Assembly: GCA_963210315.1 (NCBI GenBank)
Contig: OY723259.1
Span: 1,488,001-1,552,000, forward strand
Length of the DNA stretch: 64,000 nt
Origin: Rhynchopus euleeides
Lineage: Eukaryota > Euglenozoa > Diplonemea > Diplonemida > Diplonemidae
Reading direction: 5' to 3'
The notes beneath the pieces were generated by a model. The model was not told where the DNA came from and ran no database searches. It saw nothing but the letters and a program-made list of their open reading frames with translations. Below, piece after piece: positions 21,817 through 33,356 of this stretch. The position numbers were made by a program, and so were the translations under genes. Position 1 is the stretch's first letter. The number at the start of each line of letters is the position of its first letter.

Positions 21817-24743
21817 CACCACGGACTAGTCGCCCGGACGACTAGTCGGGACGACGGGTGAAATGACGACGGGTGAAACGACGGGTGGCACCCGTCGACT
21901 CGACGGGTGGACCCGTCGAGTCGACGGGTGAACCTGCTGAAACGACGGGTGTTCCAGCCATTTCCTGTTGATATGGGCCAATTTCCATTGAAAACTAGGG
22001 GAGTACCTTGCATGGCATCAGGTTATTTTTCACGCCGAGCTATCTTCCCTGCACAGACCCACCCCCCCCATTACTTTCCATTTACAATTCCTAGTTGGTG
22101 AAGGGGCTGCCCACCGGTGGACCACCAGGAGGGGGGTGAGCCATCCAGGTGGGCAGGGGGCCTGGGGGTGGGGCCTCAAGACAACTCCCCCACGACGTCA
22201 CTCCGCTCTCGAGGACAAACAAAATCACCTACGTACCTGAACTGCCAAACACCCCCCCCCCCCTCACTTACGGGTGCGCGGATCTCATGTGCTCTTCGCG
22301 CTTTACAGTGGTTTTAAAGAGCTCGAAACAAACACAGCAACGCTTTTGTGTCAGCACGCGCGAATGGTGACTGAGGTAGTGCTGGCTCAGTCCCTTCGAT
22401 TTTGTCCGTTTGCCGCACTCCTGGCATGTGACAGTGCAGGTCTGACACGGCGCGTTGTTTTGTGGCCGATGTGCAGCATCATAATGCGCAAACAGTGCTT
22501 CTCTCGTGTGGACAACTTTGGAGCACACAATGCAGATATGTTGCTGCACAGGCACTGTACCGGATGGGGTTGGTTCTGGCACTTCTGGCACATCCTCGCT
22601 GTTGCCCCAGGATTTGGACTTGCAGATGCATGCGAGCAGCGTTGCCTTTGGAGTGGTGTTTTCCGGGTCGCCCAGAAATTGTTGGCCCCATCGCCCCCTT
22701 TTTGTGACGTGAGATCCAAGGCTGAGGGACTCGAGTCTCCGCTGCAGTGCTGCCGTTGCTCCCTTCCAACAAGCGTTCCTCGCGGTGACACAGCAGCAAA
22801 GCTTTATCGCGCCGAACTTCAGGAGGGTCGGGGTGCTCGGTTGGTCCAGCAGGCCGCACCCCTTGCCTTTGGTCCTCTGCATTTCGAAGAGCAGCAGGTC
22901 CCGTTCGGCGGTCTGCTGCGATGTCACCCTCAGGGCATGGCGTTTGGAGACGCCATTCCCCCTCTCCAGTTCCTCGTCACTCAGGGCGAGGGGGTGTGCA
23001 TCTTCTGGATCAAACCAGTGGCTCATCGAATGGATATATGTAACACCACGCCCCTCGGATGTTCTCCCAGGTGACACCCACTCCAGGACAAACACAAGGA
23101 TGTGCATTGCGATGAGCGAGAAGATGAACTGTTTCGCGCACTTTCCCTCCTGGTGGTACTTGATGGGGGATGTCGTTGTAGCGGAAATGCACAAGCATTT
23201 CCATTGCAATACAGAGTAGATGCTGCACCCCCTTCGTCTTGGTAATGGTGAGTAAGCGACTCAGAACATCTCTGGCCTGGTTTCCCGTCATGTTAGAACA
23301 CGTTGAGCTGCCAAGGACAGCCTTCTGCACGGCAGGTCCATCAGGCAAGATCTCTGCGAGTATTGCGATGAACCCGTTTATGTCGGCAGGGGGGGTGACC
23401 CCTGCGTACAGGCTCTCAAACCCAGCTTCATGAAGTTCCTGGATGCTAGCCCTGTGGCAGGCGTGGAGCTGTTTCAACCAGTCATTTCGTGGTGTGGTAC
23501 AAAACGCGCTCCTGTGCGAAGATGACCCCATCTTACTAAATGCCGACCACAGCTCAAGATGGTCCCCTGCTACCCTAAGCAGGCGAGCCGAAACATCACG
23601 TTCGCCTTTTCGAAAACCCCTCTCTGCACTCTTGCGATTTGCTTCAGGAAGTTGAACGTGAACCACGTTCTGTACTCATCCTTCTGCTTATCGGCAACTG
23701 TCACCAACCGTGTTGCGAAGGCACCGTCGAAAATGCCTACGGCCAGCCTGCTCTGCTGGGTCTTCTGTGCCTGTTTCTTCTCCGCCTCGTACAGCTTCAC
23801 CATAGCTGCAGTGCCGCGGGGCAGGCGTCGGCCATCTCCTTGAGCCCTGTCGGGTGGTCCTTCCCGTTGCTCTTCCGGAGGCCCAACCCGACAAACTCGA
23901 TGTCTGACCCGCTATTGACACGGGCAGCGTACATCGTGCGACCATCCTTCGCGGTCGACTTGCTGATCACCCCACCCCCCACCTTCTCATACTTTTTGTA
24001 CAGGGCAAGACTGATGATGGGATCAGTCGACTTGATTATCCGCCAGCTTGCCGAGAAGCTGCTTCAGGGCCATGTGGCTCAACCCATCAGCATCACGCTC
24101 GACAACATACGTGTTGATCCAAGCACGTACAAACACCGTCATGTCCACAGCGCTGGCGAGGGCCTGCGCTGCAGTACGCTTTGCCGCTGGCATTGATTGG
24201 TGTGGCTCGTCTGGGTGGCCTGGGTGGTGATGATGGTATCTTGGGGTATCTTGGCCTGGGTGGTGATGAGGGTACGGTATCTTGGAGACTGCCTTGTGGG
24301 TTGTGCAAGGGTTGGCTGGGGCGAAAATTTGCCTGGCAGAAAAGTGATCACCTTCATGAAGTAGGTTGCTCTGTCAAACTGACACAGTTTGTCAGAGTCA
24401 AGATCCCTCGAACAATGAAAATCCACGAGAACAGCCGTCGCACATGCACTTGAGGCCCCATCACCAACTAGGAATTGTAAATGGAAAGTAATCGGGGGTG
24501 GGTCTGTGCAGGGAAGATAGTTCGGCGTGAAAAATAACCTGATGCCATGCAAGGTACTCCCCTAGTTTTCAATGGAAATTGGCCCATATCAACAGGAAAT
24601 GGCTGGAACACCCGTCGTTTCAGCAGGTTCACCCGTCGTGCCGACGGGTGGACCCGTCGAGTCGACGGGTGCCGCCTGTCGAGTTTTCACCCGTCGTCCC
24701 GACTAGTCGACCCCACCCGTCACTGCCCGACTAGTCCGTGGTG
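21817..24743 (-). mobile_element. 2.9-kb DNA transposon with about 290-bp terminal inverted repeats
   Basis: The outermost bases are CACCACGGACTAGTC and GACTAGTCCGTGGTG, flanked on both sides by TA (21815-21816 and 24744-24745). The arms (about 21817-22107 and 24453-24743) match over their whole length, down to CCTAGTTGGTGA / TCACCAACTAGG. The outer arm contains many CGACGGGTG words in both orientations, likely transposase-binding sites. The enclosed minus-strand frames (22268-23666, weaker ones up to about 24450) are interrupted. CAC...GTG ends with a short duplication resemble CACTA/CMC-type elements, but a TA duplication also fits other groups, so I leave the superfamily open. Confidence 0.88.
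22268..23666 (-). pseudogene. Transposon protein with three C2H2 zinc fingers, frame-broken
   Basis: Two overlapping minus-strand open stretches, 23666-23010 (218 codons) and 23209-22268 (314 codons), appear to be one protein interrupted by a frameshift or an unrecognised intron in the overlap. The C-terminal part ends in three C2H2 fingers: C-x2-C-x12-H-x4-H beginning HICIVCSKVV, then CQECGKRTKSKGLSQH, then CCVCFELFKTTVKREEH with H-x4-H. The N-terminal part is helical and I recognise no catalytic triad. Further minus-strand pieces (23803-23570, 23982-23797, 24552-24139) may be upstream exons or decayed parts. Position inside a TIR pair implies a transposition-related function (inference). 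Confidence 0.6.
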
Positions 24744-24745
24744 TA

Positions 24746-25245
24746 GACTTGGTGGGGGGGGGGAGGCCCGGCAACCTCGCTTGGGAAAGGAAGGGTGGGG
24801 TTTGGGGTGGATGTGTTGTTTGGTGTGTATGTGTGTGTTTTGTGTTTTTGTGTGTCAGCAGGAGCATGCCACCTATATAACCCAGAAACCTATCGTTGCG
24901 TTGGAGAACAATGCCCTGAAAGAAGAACTTGCGTGCGGTGGTGCCCAGCCCCCTGTCCCCCCCTCCCCGCACTTGCTCACACCCAATATGCACCAGAACA
25001 TCACAGCGGTGTCGCATCCAACAATTGAGAGTCACGTTTCCACTTCAGTCTCAGACTCCTTTTTACACTCAAAGCACTCGTGACAGTGCGGTTGGTGTAC
25101 CCCCCCCCCCCCCCAGGCCCCCGGATGTACGGGAAAATTTTGTAATAAAAATTTTTCCAACCCCAAACACGGGCTATTGGCACCTGGAATGGGTGTACCC
25201 GCCTCAAAAATATGTCTGGGGACCCAATGAAACCGGTTTTCACAC
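24746..25245. other. Spacer between transposon and tandem repeat block
   Basis: Includes a C-run at 25100-25114. No gene supported. Confidence 0.45.
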
Positions 25246-25990
25246 TTAGTTGCCCTTTCTCGGTCCGAATTTTTGAATATTCGGTGAAAAAAGGGGGTTT
25301 TGCCCATTTTGGGCAAAACCCCGATTTTTATGAAAAAATGTCAAAATCGGGGCAACTAGACCCCATTTTAGGTGGTTTTCGGGTGAAAAACGTACCCTAG
25401 ACATCCCTGGGGCACATTGTATACCATCCAGGGCCTCAAGGACCGGTAGAAGCACGTGAAAATGCGTTTTTTACCCAAAAAAAGGACCCTGCAACCACCC
25501 TGCACACACCCTGCAACCACGTTGGAGGCACCCTACAACCCTATAACCACCCAGAAACCACTGGGTCTGCCCTAAAATGGGGTGTATGGGCCTGTTGGAA
25601 CAGGTTTTCGACACCGAATTGCCCAAATTCGGTCCGATATTTTGAAAAAACTGTGAAGAACGGGGGATTCGCCCGTGTGGGGTGAAAGTCCCAATTTTCA
25701 TGAAAAAACGTCAAAATTAGGGCAACTAGACCCCATTTTGGGTGTTTTTCGGGTGCAAAACGTACCCTAGACATCCCTGGGGTACATTGTATACCATCCA
25801 GGGCCTCAAGGACCAGTAGAAGCACGTGAAAATGCGTAATTTTACCCAAAAAAAGGACCCTGCAACGATGTTGTAGGACCCTGCACACACCCTGCAACCG
25901 TGTTGTAGGCACCCTGCAACTCTCTTACCACCCAGAAACCACTGGGTATGCCCTAAAAGGGGTGTACGGTCCTGTTGGAACAGGTTTTCG
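25246..25990. repeat. About 370-bp tandem repeat, two copies
   Basis: Landmarks recur at 370-390 bp spacing: GGCAACTAGACCCC (25351, 25721), CGTACCCTAGACATCCCTGG (25392, 25758) and AACAGGTTTTCGACACCGAA (25590 and 25980). The sequence is AT-richer than the flanks and contains CCTGCAACCAC short repeats. Coding function is unlikely. Confidence 0.8.
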
Positions 25991-28069
25991 ACACCGAATT
26001 GCCTAAATTCGGTCCAATGGGGGTCTTCGCTCCGGGTCAATTTGGGTCAACTTGGGTCAATTTGGGTCACCCTGGGGTTTTTCACCTTAGGAAAATGGGG
26101 GGCTTCGCTCCGGGTCAATCTGGGTCAGCTTGGGTCAGTGACCCGGAGCGAAGCCCCCCCCCTTAGGTGACCAAAAATAGGTGAAAATTTTTGCCTATTT
26201 TCCCTTGTGTCAAACTTGGAGTCTGACCCAAAAATCGGAATCTGTGACCCATGGTTTATATGGGCAAACCTGAAAATTTCCGACTTTTTCCTCAATTTTT
26301 CCCACTTCCTGGCCATACCTTTCCCGACCCAAAATCAAACAAATGCAGCGGAAAATGGCCAAAAATAGGCCAAAAAACCCCAAATTTTTTTCCGGGGGGC
26401 TTCGCCCCCCGGACCCCCCTTGCGTGGGGGGCTTCGCCCCCCACGCCACACGCACCTCCCGGCCGGTGGCCGGTTCGGTCGTCGTCGGCTGCGCTCAAAG
26501 GGCGTGCGGTAGCCGACGCCCTTTTGTGCTCGCCTCCTCCTCCCACACTTCAGTATGTCGTTTCATGTGAGTCCGTGTTCCTGCTTTGTTCTTCTGTCGA
26601 CTGGGACGGGCCAGTCCTCGTGGGTTGCCGGCCGGTGTGTCCTCCCCCGGGACCCCCTCCTCCTCCCGCCACTTGCATCTGGTTCAACTTCAGTGAGAGC
26701 TGAGCGGGAGCCATACTTGCTCTCTTGGACCATTTGTCCGCAGTCCTGCATCATGAAGAGTTAGGTAATGCCCAGTCGCAGCCATCCCCCGACCCAGGTG
26801 TTCTGCCGTGGGCCAGGTCACCATCTGTAGGTCACCCCGTCACACACCAGTGGGCGGGCCCTGCCAACGATATCGATGTGACTGCTCTTGCCGCAGGGCA
26901 ACGGATGTGGGCCTGCATTGCATCCTGTTGCCGCTCAGTTCTGTTCCCACCGGAGCTTGTTGTTGCGCCGCAGGTCGAACAGCCTTTCGTGTGGTCGGCG
27001 CTGATCTTGTATAGAACGTAGGCAGTAGGCTGCTGTGGGTGACCTGCAGGTTACCCGTCCCTTTCGTGCAGGCAGCGCGAGAGGTGCGATGTTTATGTGT
27101 GGGAGCACGGCAGCTGCCCCACACTCCATTCTGCTCTCTTGTCTGCTGTTTATGTTGAACAAGGTCTGGCTGCCAGTGATCTCGCTGGGGGTCGGGCAAA
27201 CCAAAAAAGAAGTCGGGCACAGGGTGGCCGAGCTCGCGAGAAAAAAAGTGCAGCCCAACCCCGCCCCGACTTCCCGTGGTATGATGCAAACAGGATCGAA
27301 TGCACGGCCACAGAACATTTTCACCCAATTCGAGAGGCACCGGATGTTGCTGCCTTTGGTCGTCCTGCTCGATCAAAAATCAGGAATCCAGCCCCCCAGC
27401 CGCCGCCACGGTAGTGAACATCCTGAAAGTCTTCGAAGGCTAGTCCCCACACCGGTTGGTGCTGTTGCACATTCCAGGCGGGGATGGTCCTTCGCTTGGG
27501 GCATGATGAGGTGCGCTTCGATGAACACCATCAAGCCCCCAGCATGCCGTTGGGTTTTCATACGCTGCGGCGCATGAAAACTCGGCCACAAGGCCGAACC
27601 CAAAGCCCCAAAATCTGACCCGGGAGGTAGGGCCGAGGGTAGGGCCATGCCACCCCTGGCGGCCCACCCTCCCAAACAATTACAGAAAAAGGGAGGTGGG
27701 GCCGCGGCCCCCTGCCAGCCCTGGCACGGGATCACTGCTGGCGGGTAGTTCAGGCTCGTGGCCCTCCTCGTTCCGATAGCCCCTCGGACATCCAAATGAT
27801 TCACGTGCAGCAGCCCATGCGCAGAGAACGGTGTGCCGTCTTGTACAGCAACTGTTGGACAACTGTTGAAATCGTTTTTCACCAAAAAAAATTACTCTGC
27901 GGGCCAAGTCGAAGATTTTTCTGGGGACTTTTGGTGTCCCCAATTTTTCAATTTTCGAAAAATAAGCTCACTTTGCTAAACTGGACCCAACTCCCCACAC
28001 TCTTTTTTTCCGACTTTTTCACGGGGTTTTTCCGGTTTTTTTTGGTTTTTTTTGGCGGATGGAGCGAAG
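25991..28069. other. Repeat-rich spacer
   Basis: Holds short GGGTCAATTTGGGTCAACTT repeats with TCGCTCCGGG (26030-26155), strong hairpins GGGGGGCTTCGCCCCCC (26395-26450), and a partial stem-loop module at 27389. No supported gene. Confidence 0.5.
27389..27423 (+). repeat. G/C stem-loop module, copy 9 (partial)
   Basis: Only the right half remains: CAGCCCCCCAGCCGCCG, then CCACGGTAGTGAACATC. The left stem is missing. Confidence 0.7.
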
Positions 28070-28290
28070 ACCCCCAATTTTTTGAAAAAACTGTGAAAAA
28101 TGGGGGATTCGCCCGTGTGGGGTAAAAGTCAAAATTGGGGCAACTAGACCCCATTTTGGGTGGTTTTCGGGTGCAAAACGTACCCTAGGCCTCCCTGGGG
28201 TACATTGTGTACCATCCGGGGACTCTAGGACCAGTAGAAGTGCGTTACAATGCACATTGTTGCCCCAAAATGGCCCTGCAACCACCCTGC
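28070..28290. repeat. Third, partial copy of the 370-bp repeat
   Basis: Contains the GGGGGATTCGCCCGTGTGG, GGCAACTAGACCCC and CGTACCCTAGGCCTCCCTGG landmarks in the same order as the copies at 25.3-26.0 kb. Confidence 0.8.
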
Positions 28291-28572
28291 ACAGGATTCA
28301 CCCCAGAAAAGCGAAAAAATGGCCAAAAATGAGGGTTGGTGGCCCCAAAAGTGGGTAAAAACCTCCGGAAATTCATATCTGGGGTGGGTCTGGGGGTGGT
28401 TTTGCACTGTTGACCTCCAGACCGGAATATTCCAAAAAAATTACAGTTTTTCTCAACACGGTGGTCTTAAACAGCGGTTTACATATGTAAAATGCATATC
28501 ATTTTGCATATGAAAATCCCGGGCTGACATAAGACAGTCAGGATTTACATATGTAAACCTGGGATTTACATA

Positions 28573-28780
28573 CACGGTGGACTCCAGTCACCCTAGCGGG
28601 AGTCTGGGAGCGGGAGTCTGAGAGGGTGTCTTTTTCTGCAGTATGTACTGGAGACTCCCGCTAGCGGGAGTCTATTTTCCAGCTAATTTAGGCTAAAGAC
28701 TCCCGCTAGCGGGAGTCCGAGACTCCCGCTAGTTGAGACTCCCGAAAAGGGTTACCCTACCCCCGCTGGAGTCCACCGTG
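28573..28780. mobile_element. 208-bp MITE with CACGGTGGACTCCAG ends
   Basis: Perfect inverted ends CACGGTGGACTCCAG / CTGGAGTCCACCGTG flanked by TA on both sides. The interior is filled with GACTCCCGCTAGCGGGAGTC palindromes. A diverged second copy lies at 41081-41265. Confidence 0.88.
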
Positions 28781-29064
28781 TATGCAACTTCCAGATTTAC
28801 ATATGTAAATCCCAAATTTACATATGTAAATCCAGATTTACATATGTAAATCTGGATTTACATATGTAAATTCCGATTTACATATGGGTAAATTTTTTTT
28901 GCCCCCCCCCCCCCCTAATTTTCACGAGAAATTTTTCCGGGGCTGGGCACGAGTTCCAGCTGACCTTCGGTACCAAAACCCAAAAAAAAGTTGTCGTGGG
29001 CCCTACCTTGTCGTCAGGACACCTTCCACACCCAGCAGGGCACTTTTTTCATCATTTTTTCGAC

Positions 29065-29458
29065 AGATGCGACATGTCCTGGCGTGCACGCCCTCGCACA
29101 TTCTGCAGCTCACTGCCCGCCGCCTCGCTGGAGGCCACCAGTGCGGCACGCAGCCTGTTGAGCTCAGCCCTGCTGTGCACATGCATGGTGCACAGCACGC
29201 GCAGCTGCCGCCCTGCCCGCAGCACACCTGCATTGCGCAGCTCGTATGCTCGTTGCTTGAGGTGGACGACAACACCGACGGACACACATCTGCCTTCCTT
29301 GTCCACCACCTCGTATGCCTTGTGCAGGGTGTGGGCTGTCGGCATCTTGCGATTCGCACGAGACACGCACTTCACCTTGTTGAGCAGGCGGCACCCTGCT
29401 GCTGTGTGTTTGGCGATGAGGGCAGCACGGAACTGGTTCACCGCACGGCGGATTGGCC
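29065..29458 (-). pseudogene. Captured coding-like fragment in the left arm
   Basis: On the minus strand the insert is open throughout and has GC-rich, coding-like codon use. It reads as a helical peptide (RRAVNQFRAALIAKH; HTLHKAYEVVDKEGR; SRAELNRLRAALVASSEAAG). It interrupts an otherwise matching inverted-repeat arm, so it looks like acquired host or transposon coding sequence. No family recognised. Confidence 0.45.
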
Positions 29459-29774
29459 TGAAATGGCCCGCAGGGGCCAACCCTGGAAGAAGGTGTCTTT
29501 TCCTGGTTTTCATCAGTTTTGCCCATCTTCTGCTCATTTTATGGGCCCGAAACCGGTTCCGGTGGGTCCACAGGACTCCTGTGGACCGATTTCTCCTACT
29601 CGGGGTCAAGAATGCATCTCGGAAGGCGAGAAAACTGCAAAAACTCACCTGTTTCACCCCTCCTGCAGCGAAGGCCCCAGTATTGCAAGTATTAGAACAG
29701 GGGGGAGGAAGAAAGGGAAGAAGGACCCACCCCGACCGGATCAGTTCTGTGGGTCCCTGGATAATCCCACAGGC

Positions 29775-29845
29775 TCCGCAAAGCGCCCTATCACTTCACA
29801 GCTACAACCGCTCTGATGAATTTCCTTTTGTTTGTTGCGTTGACG
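29775..29845 (-). repeat. Dispersed repeat, partner at 55355
   Basis: The reverse complement matches 55355-55425 closely over CAAACAAAAGGAAATTCATC and AGCGGTTGTAGCTGTGAAGT. It lies in the loop of the foldback element. Confidence 0.8.
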
Positions 29846-30021
29846 CTTCTACACACAAAATCCTGAACTGATCACACCCTGAGCCTGATGAAGGGTGGGG
29901 TTAGTGTATAGAGTACATTTGGTTGCAGCTGTGGTGGGGCGCTTTCCGCTCACACGAGTGTGCTTAAAAACTCCCTTCACCCCCTCGCTCCATTCGAATT
30001 CGCCCTCACCTTCAGCACACA

Positions 30022-30372
30022 ATGTCCGTTGTGTGGCCCTCCGTCACAAGGCTCAACATCCACCTCGAGGGGCAAGAGCGGGTCTTCTTCGATAACGCTG
30101 CACATGAGGCTGTTTTGCATTTCCCCCCCGGTGCTGAGAAGAATACAATGAAACAATCACCAAAAGGGATGTGTAAGCCGGGTCAGCACGGGCGGTTCAC
30201 CTTCGATGGGATGACGAGTCTCAGGTACCCCGAAGTGCCGGATTTCTTTGCGTTCAACCGCCAGACAAACACGTGGGCTCTGAGACAGGGTGTCGTCTGG
30301 GAAATGATGATGGTCACTCTCTGGAAATTGGCTGTGCAGCAGGGAGGCAGATTGCCACTGGGAAGCTGCTAG
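30022..30372 (+). pseudogene. Helitron / PIF1-like helicase fragment
   Basis: The open stretch begins MSVVWPSVTRLNIHLEGQ and contains QERVFFDN, FPPG, RYPEVPDFFAFN and WALRQG in order. This order (PxVxRLxVHLxGQxxVxF ... LxYPxVPxxFxWN ... RRxQG) is typical of the linker between the Rep-like and PIF1 helicase parts of Helitron proteins. The Walker motifs are absent and the frame ends at 30372, so it is a fragment, probably captured by the surrounding foldback element. Confidence 0.72.
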
Positions 30373-31556
30373 AGCCGATCCGGGTCTTTCACCTGTTTTT
30401 GGAGTTTTATGCTTGTGACCTGGCCCTGCAGTTCCCCGAGTTCCCTGCAGAAACAGGTGAAAAAGGCAAATTTTGCAGTTTTCTCGCCTTCCGTGACTAC
30501 ATTCTTGACCCCGAGTAGGAGAAATCGGTCCACAGGAGTCCTGTGGACCCACTGGAATCGGTTTCGGGCCCAGAAAATGAGCCGAAGATGGTCAAAACTG
30601 GTAAAAACCAGGAAAATGCACTGTGTGGCCCTACGGGCCACTTTTGGCCAAAATCTGTCGAAAAATGGTGAAAAACAGGTCCTACTGGGTGTGGAAGGTG
30701 TCCTGATGGCCAGGTCGTGCCCAGGAGGTGATTTTTTTGGGTTTTGGTACCGAAGGTCAGCTGGAACTCATGCCCAGCCCTGGAAAAAAATCTCGTGAAA
30801 ATTAGGGGGGGGGGGGGGGGCAAAAAAATCCACCCATATGTAAAATCCGGCGATTTATAGGGGGACCCTTTTCGAATTTTTTTTCCGGGGTGGGTCTATT
30901 TTGGACGTTTGAGGCCGATTTCGAAGGAATTTTTGAGTTTTGAGCCTATTTTGGGCCCTAAAACGCGTTAAAACCGGTCCCGAAAATGGCTGATTTTTGG
31001 CCTTGGCCAAATCTCGCCCAAAATATTGACCCAAAATTTTCTGGGACGAAAATCGGGTCCTGGTGGTCTGGAACTGTCCATTTTCGAAGACAGTCGTGAG
31101 AAAATCTTGAGTTTCCGCCCCGAGTTCCCTCATGCGACCCCAAAAATCAAGCAAATGAGGGTTGCCTCCAAATCGGGGTTGTGGGGAGAAAATCGGCCAA
31201 ATGAGGTTCGGGTCGTCTGTTGTGCGAAATTCAGACAAAACTCAAGTATTCAAACGCTATACCTACCCCAACCGCAACCCCACCCCCTGCCTTCTGCCCC
31301 CCCCACCCCTGTGCAAGGTCATGTGCCCCGTCCCATCGCGTGTTGCCTTGATTGTTGCAGATTTTCAAATTGGGAAATTTCAGGTGACCCGATGATAGGG
31401 ATGTACCCCGAGGGTCTACCTGCAGGGATCCACTTTTTGCTATGCCTGCATTGCTGCTGTTTGCGCTTCTCGCCTCCACACACCACCCTGGGGGGAGGGA
31501 CAGAGGGCGGAGGGGGCTACACACTTACACAACCGATTCGGTCAAACAATGCCACG

Positions 31557-32324
31557 TCATCCCCATTGGGGTCCTGGACCGCGGCGTCTCTCCCAGCGAA
31601 TTGGTGTCGTCATCAGGCAGGCTAAGTAGTTGTCTACACAGGACATTGGTTTTAAGGGGGGTCTGAGTTCTGCGGAACTGGCTTCAAGGGACGCCCCCTC
31701 GTAATGACTGGGTGGATGGAGCCAAGTAATACCAGGTGGTCGGACACCGGAACTCTCGGCATTTATTAGTCGCGGGAACTGTGTCCGTGTGGTAGGTGAC
31801 CCCTTCCGATTCCACTGATTCCACTCTTGAACATGTAGTGTTGAAAGATACTTGGTGTTCTGATGTTTTACAGGGTACTTGACAAAGGAAAGAGGGTGGT
31901 CAGTCTTGTGATCCACCCTGAATCCTTCCTGTGAGCAGCAGATCCACAACACCTTGACTTCTTTCAGCGGCTGTATTGATATTGCCTGACACAGCAAACA
32001 TGATTCAATTGGAGGAACAAGCCTCGTACACCAGCGGCCCAAAAGGTGGATTTCATGTATGGTTTTAGGATTTCCCTTATTACTGATGGTGTAGAGACTA
32101 CAAAGCCTGACCTGATGACGCCGCCATGAACCTGGGAGACACGCCGCGTGAGAAGGGACCTCGGTGCGGGGTGGCGTGAAGATCCTGCCTGAGTGCCCTC
32201 GTCGGGACCCGCGGTAAACCGTGGCGTTCCCCCCGAGGCAAGTCCAGGACGAAGGTTGCAGATAACCGCTGCACCTCTTCGTCCGAAAGGAGCTCACAGG
32301 ATAGGGGAACTGCCCACACCCCAC
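31557..32324 (-). other. Uncharacterised minus-strand open frame inside the 5-kb element
   Basis: A 255-codon open frame with moderate composition (contains ESCLLCQAISIQ, FVKYPVKHQNTKYLSTLHVQ, INAESSGVRPPGITWLHPP). It lies between nested elements and may be a transposase remnant of the 28457-33455 element. No motif was recognised and it may be non-coding. Confidence 0.25.
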
Positions 32325-32642
32325 TCACGACAGTGTATCCGAAAGGTGCACTGCGCGTGTGGTGGCGGTGTCGGGTCCAGACCCACCTCGTTCCCCCATG
32401 CCCGTCAGTTGTTGCCCCTCCAGGGGTGGCTGCTGTCTGGCATGGGGGGCGCCCTCCCTGCCTTGCAAGGGAAAATGTAGAACGGCATGCTGCCCGTTTC
32501 TTCATTTTTCACCTGCCTGGTGGGGGGGGAACCTCTCACGAGGCAAAAAAGAGGAACGGCATGCTGCCCGTTCGCTCATTTTTGCCTCGGGGGTACATAT
32601 GCAACCTCCGGATTTACATATGTAAGCTCCGGATTTTACATA

Positions 32643-33356
32643 CCGTCACTCAAGTAATGTTGGTGGGGTAATAACCCACCAACTTCTACCAGAACCCCCA
32701 AATCCACCAAATTAGTACCCCACCAACATATTTACCCCACCAACAAATCTACCCCACCAATTTATTACCCCAATGCGCATCGCTGACTACCGTTTTCGTG
32801 GCGAACGCCTAAGGAGCCTGGCTGATGGCTACGTTTTCCAGAAAATGCATCCGGCGTACGCGTGGGCGTGCGGCGCCTGCAAACGGCAGTCTATGTAGTA
32901 CAAGAGACGGCCATGTCCGCACACCAAATCGGTCGTCAACCTCAGCAGCCTTCGAGCCTTCGAGTAGGTAATCGTACCTTTTGCACTTGTGCGCGAAGGA
33001 ACCGTCTGTGAAAGGCAAGAGCAAAGGCCAGGGCTCAGCCTACTGGGTGGCCTACTGTGTGCTGAGAGACCTGGAATACCAGCCGTACGCAATTTCTGCG
33101 TACGCGTACGCAGCGCGGTTTCAGAAAGTGCGGACGGCGTACGCACATGCGTACGCGCAGTCGGGGTGGGTGGGCAGGGGGCTCCAAATCCCAGGTGCCA
33201 GAAAAAATCGCCAAGTACAACGCGCCCTGGGGTAATAATGTTGGTGGGGTAATAACCCACCAACTTTTTTCAGAGCCCCAAATCCACCAAATTAGTACCC
33301 CACCAACATATTTACCCCACCAATATTTTACCCCACCAACATAACTTGAGTGACGG
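32643..33356. mobile_element. 714-bp element with CCGTCACTCAAGT ends
   Basis: Ends CCGTCACTCAAGT / ACTTGAGTGACGG flanked by TA at both sides (32641-32642 and 33357-33358). Inside, a block of about 85 bp starting GTTGGTGGGGTAATAACCCA occurs twice in direct orientation, once near each end (about 32659 and 33239). The middle contains TACGCGTACGC-type palindromes (33060-33165). Confidence 0.82.

Larger units (their letters stand above)
28885..30836. mobile_element. 1.95-kb foldback element with captured sequence
   Basis: Arms match in reverse: TGGGT...TTTTTTTGCCCCC at the left and GGGGGCAAAAAAATCCACCCA at the right, flanked by TA. The arms extend about 390 bp, past TTTCTCCTACTCGGGGTC, CCACAGGACTCCTGTGG and CTGCAG. 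The left arm is interrupted by about 390 bp (29065-29458) absent from the right arm. The loop (about 29670-30450) carries a Helitron-helicase fragment at 30022. Confidence 0.75.

Noticed and set aside
26840-27885. Minus-strand frames of 170-180 codons
   Set aside because: No domain, mixed codon use, and surrounded by repeat fragments; judged spurious.
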